Source of the DNA: Prototheca cutis
Taxonomy: Eukaryota > Chlorophyta > Trebouxiophyceae > Chlorellales > Chlorellaceae
DNA length: 64,000 nt
NCBI GenBank assembly: GCA_002897115.2
Contig: BCIH01000002.1
Span: forward strand, 1,025,721 to 1,089,720
Direction: 5' to 3'
The first letter of the stretch is position 1, and each line of letters opens with the position of its first letter. Below, piece by piece: positions 58,598 through 64,000 of this stretch. The translations under genes and the position numbers were made by a program. Below the pieces are notes generated by a model. That model saw nothing but the letters and a program-made list of their open reading frames with translations. It did not search any database and was not told where the DNA came from.

Positions 58598-61500
58598 TCA
58601 GCGCCTGGCTGGACGAGTGGAGGCCGCAGCGGCAGCTACGAGGCGTCCAAACACGCCGTTGCCACGGGCGAGTTGCTGTGGATTCCCCGTTTCCACCAGG
58701 CGGCCATCGGACAGGACCAGCAGGCGATCGCAGTCCATGATGGTGTTGATGCGATGGGCAATGACGATGACGGTGCGTGGGCGAGAAGACACCCCGGCAG
58801 CGCCCCGGCTGAACCGGCGGACGGCATCCTGAATCAGTGCGTCGGTGGCACGGTCGACGTTGGCCGTGGCTTCGTCCAGAGCCAAGACACTAGCTCCTTG
58901 GAGCAGGGCCCGGGCCAGACAGAACAGCTGTCGCTGGCCGACGCTGAGATTGTCCCCGGCCTCCTGTAGATGGCCACCCAACCCGCCCAGCGACTGGACA
59001 GCCGTCTCCAGCTGCACCGCCTGCAGCACGTCCCACAGCCGGTGGTCATCAAATACCCCCGTCGGGTCCAGGTTCAACCGCAGCGTGCCAGAAAACAGCA
59101 CGGGGTCCTGGGGGATGATCGCCAGTTGCCGGCGAAGTGCGTCCAGCGCAATAGAACTGGCGTCGACGCCGCCCAGGCGGATGGTCCCCCGCGTCACGGG
59201 AATCAGCCGGAACAGGGTCAAGAGAAGGCTCGACTTGCCCGACCCCGTGCGGCCGACAACACCGCAGGACACGCCACCCTCCAGCGTAAACGAAATGCCA
59301 CGCAGCACAGGGGCCAGCCCCGCGCGGTAGACGGCGGTGACGTCGTCGTATTCGACGGCCCCCGTCTCCGGCCATCCCTTTGGTGGCTCCGCCCCTCCCA
59401 GCGCCAGAGTGGCCGGTTCCTGGTCGAGCCGCGTGTACTCGAGCATGCGTTCGACGCTGGTCATGTGGTTTTCCACCTCGGCAGCCTGACGCATCATCCA
59501 CTGCAGCACGCCCGCCAGCTGGAGGCTCTGGCTCAGGCCCAGGCCCACCAGCCGGGCCGATAGACGGTTATGGATGGCCATCATCAGCAGGGGAGCCACC
59601 GTCATCACGCACGCCACCAGCGCGTCCAGGCGGAACCCAACCCACCGCGCACACGTCACAAATGTGAACCACCACGAACCGTTGGCCGTCAGGTCTTGCA
59701 AGAAAGCGCGGCGGAAGCGAGGCCCCGCACGGTACGCCCGGATCGTCGCCAGACCCTGGGCAAGTTTGGCGGTCGTCGTGGGTGGGTCAATGCATTCCAT
59801 GTGTTTGGGTTTTCCTGCAATTACTTTCCTTGAGTTGATGTGCATACATGTGAATTTGTCCTTTTCGGAGTGCCTCCCCTCCCCCGCAAACCCAGTCCAG
59901 AAGGTCCACCCACATACCTTCAGGGTGGCGGAGAACGAGGCATAGACGGGGCTGCGTGTAGTGGCTTCAAATCGCTTGACTTCGCGTGAGGTCCGCACGT
60001 AGTACCGGTACAGACACACAAATGCCACGACGACTGGCACGAAGACGGGAATAATGAAAGGCACCACCACCATCAGCTGCGTGGTTGTCGGAACATTGGA
60101 CGGAAGGTTGTCAGAGTGGGGTGAGCATGTGCAGGTAGATGGCTTCTGCATCCACATTGCAGTGCATTTCTCACCCTGCACCCGATTTCATACAGTGGTA
60201 CTCTCAAATACATTTCAAAGCAGTCTCACCCAGCCTTCGTACCAGCACAAAGGCGCCCATGACCAGCATGAAGCACTGGATGGCATCAAATGCCACGACA
60301 GGCAGCAGCTCATCCACTCCTCCCAGATCCTTGCTGTTGTTTGCAGGCAGTTTGGGCCCAAGGTTTTAACAGAATCAGGATCCATGCCTCAATTTGTAGG
60401 GAAAGTGCTTGTTGTTTGAGGAGGAGGGTCCCAACCCCCAACACACAGACCAAGACCCCCCCGAAAAATACTGCCAATCGAACAGAAACAGACCTGAAGC
60501 GGTTGAGGATGCGGCCGGTGGGGTTGGTGTGGAAGAAAGAAAGCGGGGCACGCGCCACACGCTCCGCCATGGCATGGTGGATTGCTGATGTGGCGGTCAG
60601 CATGTAAGTGAAGAAGAGCTGCGCCCGGGCCAGGGAGATGGCCAGCACGCAGCCCACCATGATCGCATAGCCCCAGATCCAGTGCGCCTGTGTATGGGAG
60701 GAAAGGGTGGGCGGATTTTCTTTCACTGAACCCACTGCTTTCATGGGCCTAAAGATCTTTCGCTGTGATTGCGGGACACCCGCAGTCCCTAGCAGAAACA
60801 ACCCCCAACAGGCCCACACTGGCACGCACCTCCTGCTGCTCTTCGGGAGATTTTGACGACCACATGGCAATCCAGTAGTCGCCGTACAGATACACAGCCT
60901 GGCCGACAAGCAAAGCCGCTGCGGTGTGTGGCAGACAAGGGGGGCGAGGGTAAACCAGGCACACTTGCCGGATGTGCACACGCATATGCGTTACCCAACC
61001 TGCATCAGGGGATGCGTTTCCCGGTGCCAGCAACAAAGTTGCCGACCGCCGACCCAATCCGATGCGTTGCCTCACCTGCGAGTGTGATCACGACGGGCCA
61101 TCCCATGTATCCAGCCCACTCTCCATAGACCTTGAGCCCCACACTGCCCTGACTCCGGGATTCGGCCTCCACCAGCTTCCCGGTAGCTGCACAGTGGATG
61201 TCTTGGGGGTTGAGCATGGGAACGGCAGTCGGAATGGGGATTGTGCCGGGGCGTCCCCCACCAGGCGAGGAACACGTGCAAGCAAGCTGAATCACCCAAG
61301 AGCTCCCACTATTCATCATAGCCACCACCATCTACCCCAGGCCGCTCAACCCCATTCAAGGCACCCAACTATACCCCCCCTCACCCCCTACCTTTCCCGT
61401 CATGCATTTTGGCCGGCTCGGTCAACCCGATCATCGACTGATCGTCTGCACGGAACAGGGCGCGCCGAGTTACGCCTCGTGTCACACGCCGGATCCACGT

Positions 61501-64000
61501 AGCCCCACGTGCCAGCATTGCTTTCGAGCTTCCTGTTCGTGCAACAGACGTTTGCACGCGCTTGGCATCGCCGGCGGCCGTCTTGCTGTCCATCGTGTCC
61601 TTGCTCGTCTCGACGGTGGCAGTATCATCGTCGTTTGGATTGGAATCAGACGGGTCCGCTGTGGTTGCCTTGGTAACAGCCGCAGCGTCTCCTCCCGTGG
61701 CCGCAGCATCTTGGCAGTCGCCAGCGCCGCCGTCCTCGCGCGACTCGGTCGCCGTTTCTTCCGCGGACACCAGCTCGATGACCTCAGCGCCGTCACCCCC
61801 GCCATTCTCGTCGCCATATGTCGTGTCGTCAAGTGCGGCAGTGTCGGCAGCGGCTACAGCCGCCGCCTCGGGCACGCCGCGGGCCTGAAGTTCGGCCATC
61901 GTCCCCCGCTCCACGATTGTGCCCCTCCGCATCACCACGACCTCGTCGCATGCCGCCAGGTGCTGCGTCTGGTGCGTCACCAGAATCCGTGTCGACCCTG
62001 CACCGTGGTTTATTGGACATGGGTGGGGCATGGATGGTGGACAGGGTGTTGTGGCGGGGAGGGAGGGGCATGGGTTGGCATGCCATGCCCCTTGCAACCA
62101 CCCCCTCTCCCAGTTAAATTTAAGACAAAAACCTTAGACAGAAAGGTACCTTGCATGATGCCGGAGGGACCGATGCACTTGTCAAAGAGTGTTCTGCCCA
62201 CACGGGGATCGACAGCCGACAGTGGGTCGTCGAGAAGCTGGACGGAAGCTCGCGAATAAGCAGCGCGTGCAAGTGTCAGGCGTGCTTTTTGGCCGCCCGA
62301 CAGGTTGATCCCGCGCTCCCCCAGCTCCGTCTGATCTCCCGCCGTCAGCAACTTGAGGTCATCCGTGAGCGCGCAAGCGGTCACAACGCTCTTATAAAGC
62401 TCTGGGTCCTCCTCGGCGCCAAAGAGAATGTTGTCCTTGACGGTACCCGCGACGACCCAGGGAACCTGGGACACGTAGGCCATGCTCCCCGCCACGGAGG
62501 CTTTCTGCTCTCGTTGCAGCGGCTGAAGTTCGCCCAGCAACACCGCCAGCAGCGAACTCTTGCCCGAACCGACCTCGCCGACTACGCCGATCAGCCGGCC
62601 TGGGGATGAATGCAGCACAATGTGCTGCAGCGTCGGCAGCTTTGGAGTGGTGGCAGATGGGTCGGCCGGCGAGGGATGAGTTTCTGGGGCTTTGGCATCG
62701 GTGGCGGTTTGCAAACCAGCACCAGCAGTGCTCTCGTCCCCGGACACATCCTTTCCAGTAGCGACACGGTCCGCCTTGACGGCCGCGCCGCCGTCGTCAA
62801 GCCAGGGCAGGGTGTCCCAGTCGAAGTCCAGCCCTGGAACGTCCACCGTCCCCGGCGGACCTGTCGCGCCCTCGTTGGGCGGCGGCGGCGGTTCCCGCAG
62901 CGACAGGAACTGCGCCAGCCGGCGCATGCTCACGCGCAGCTCAGAGATGGCTTCCACGGCCCGGACGAAAAAGTCGGCGACGAAGAGCCGGGGCAGCTGG
63001 AGCAGGGCAATGGTGTAAAACACATTGGCCACGGTGAGCTCCACCCCCGTCCCGCGAGCCGTGGCAAAGGTGATGAGTGCGGCCAGCGGGGAGATGCCGA
63101 ATGCCAGGCCCATGTTCACCGCACGGATGCGGTTCTGCCGCCGCACGTAGGTGTCCTCCTGCTGTCGCACTTCATGGATCCGGGAGAGCAGCGTGTCCTC
63201 CCAACCTGTGGAATTGGGGGGGGGGGCTGATGAGTGGGTTTGGGGAAGATATGGCGGGATGGGTGGGGGGGACATGCACATACATGCCCCTGCCTCCAAA
63301 CCCACACAAATCACATGCACATATACATACAAAAAGAAAGAAAAAGAAATCAGCACACTCATAACTCACAGAGCATTTTAGCGGCAAGAATGCCGCTGAG
63401 GGCTTCGCTGGTGAGCCGCACACGCTCGTCCGTCTGCTGCGCCGCCAGGTGCCGGAGTTTGGCGATGCGTTTGCCCATCACTGCCTGTCTTGTCGTAGGG
63501 TGTTGAGTTTGGGTCGTGAATGTGGGTCGAGACAAGCAGACCCAGGCCGCGTTGTGTCGGGTGGCAACTGGTTTCCTGGAATCGCCACGTTTCTTGTTCC
63601 GACGTGCACAGAGAGTTAGGGGCCTGCAGATCAACGACAACCGCCGCCATTCTCCTTGCACAGACATTCCTGAATCCCATTGGGGAAAAACCCACCACAT
63701 AAACAGACTCTGTCAAAAAGCCATACTTGAAAAGGAATGATGAGGAGGGTGGCAGCAATGCCGGCGGTGGAGGCCGGGTACCCCATGCGCAGACCGATGA
63801 GGATGTACACGATAATCAACTCCAGGGGCCCTGCGATAGCAAAGATGGCCATGGTCCCAAACTCGTCAAACCGACGAACATCATTGGACACCAGGTTGAT
63901 GATCTTGCCCGTGGTCACGGCCGAAACGCTGGCCCCGTTCAGCCGCAGGACCTTGCGCTGCACAGCCGCCATGGCCTGCATTCGCATGGCAAAGCCGCTG
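58598..64000 (-). CDS. ABCC-type (MRP) full ABC transporter, C-terminal part
   Basis: Ten exons in the window: 63727-64000 (5' end outside), 63370-63484, 62150-63205, 61392-61997, 61076-61186, 60830-60918, 60494-60687, 60243-60333, 59918-60076, 58598-59755; 1283 residues. TMD1 remnant (VTTGKIINLVSNDVRRFDEF, then MLCWEDTLLSRIHEVRQQE). NBD1 has Walker A GEVGSGKSS, signature LSGGQKARLTLARA and Walker B QLLDDPLSAVD. A ~110-residue Asp/Glu-rich linker follows, then TMD2 (FFHTNPTGRILNRFSKDLGG). NBD2 has Walker A GRTGSGKSS, signature LSVGQRQLFCLARAL, Walker B LALDEATANVD and a late His switch VIVIAHRI. NBD1's Walker B ends DD rather than DE, the degenerate site usual in ABCCs. Plant ABCCs carry glutathione conjugates and phytochelatins into vacuoles. 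Confidence 0.93.

Overview
The window is nuclear DNA from a GC-rich, gene-dense eukaryote, most likely a unicellular green alga (Chlorophyta; a trebouxiophyte/Chlorella-like genome is my inference). The grounds are small spliceosomal introns in nearly every gene, a Ser-Pro-rich pherophorin-type wall protein, a plant-type SnRK2 kinase, a bacterial-type trigger factor with a transit-peptide-like leader, a galactokinase, and plant-like TBP and SKA1. Exon joins were worked out by hand from GT-AG (and a few GC-AG) sites and reading-frame phase. For almost every gene listed the exon lengths add up to a whole number of codons.

Layout, left to right: Fanzor-like repeat copy A (1-494); GT31/DUF604 glycosyltransferase (870-3028,+); Cys-rich single-pass membrane protein (3578-6021,-); acidic disordered protein (6486-7302,-); repeat copy B (7474-8065); an unresolved membrane protein (8126-9585,-); a hydrophobic protein (9996-11526,+); MED16-like (12011-16465,-) opposite ALG14 (16770-17848,+); a hypothetical protein (18148-19773,-); TLS1/C9orf78 (20114-21370,-) opposite SnRK2 (21789-23458,+); nucleolin (23998-26594,+); TBP (27082-28512,-); repeat copy C (29595-30182); bL17 (30472-31280,+); TraB protein (31600-33486,-) opposite galactokinase (33740-36082,+); SPPP wall protein (37146-38211,+); SKA1 (38654-39942,+); repeat copy D (40093-40451); eS19 (40648-41659,-) opposite a coiled-coil protein (42044-44118,+); diacylglycerol lipase (44446-47917,-) opposite mL45 (48265-49740,+); trigger factor (50015-53595,-) opposite a membrane protein (53863-54837,+); an Ala/Gln-repeat secreted protein (55579-57312,+); and the C-terminal ~1280 residues of an ABCC transporter (58598-64000,-).

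The genes are unrelated housekeeping and surface functions, not one pathway. Organisation is the common theme: divergent gene pairs share 250-420 bp intervals, which are probably bidirectional promoters. The item closest to an undescribed system is the intergenic repeat family. It has 13-15 bp terminal inverted repeats, TA flanks, and the remnant of a TnpB/Fanzor-like C-terminus (Zn ribbon plus NRD motif) followed by a conserved, fold-rich 3' segment. Copy A still has that C-terminus in frame and runs off the window, so an autonomous element may lie just upstream.
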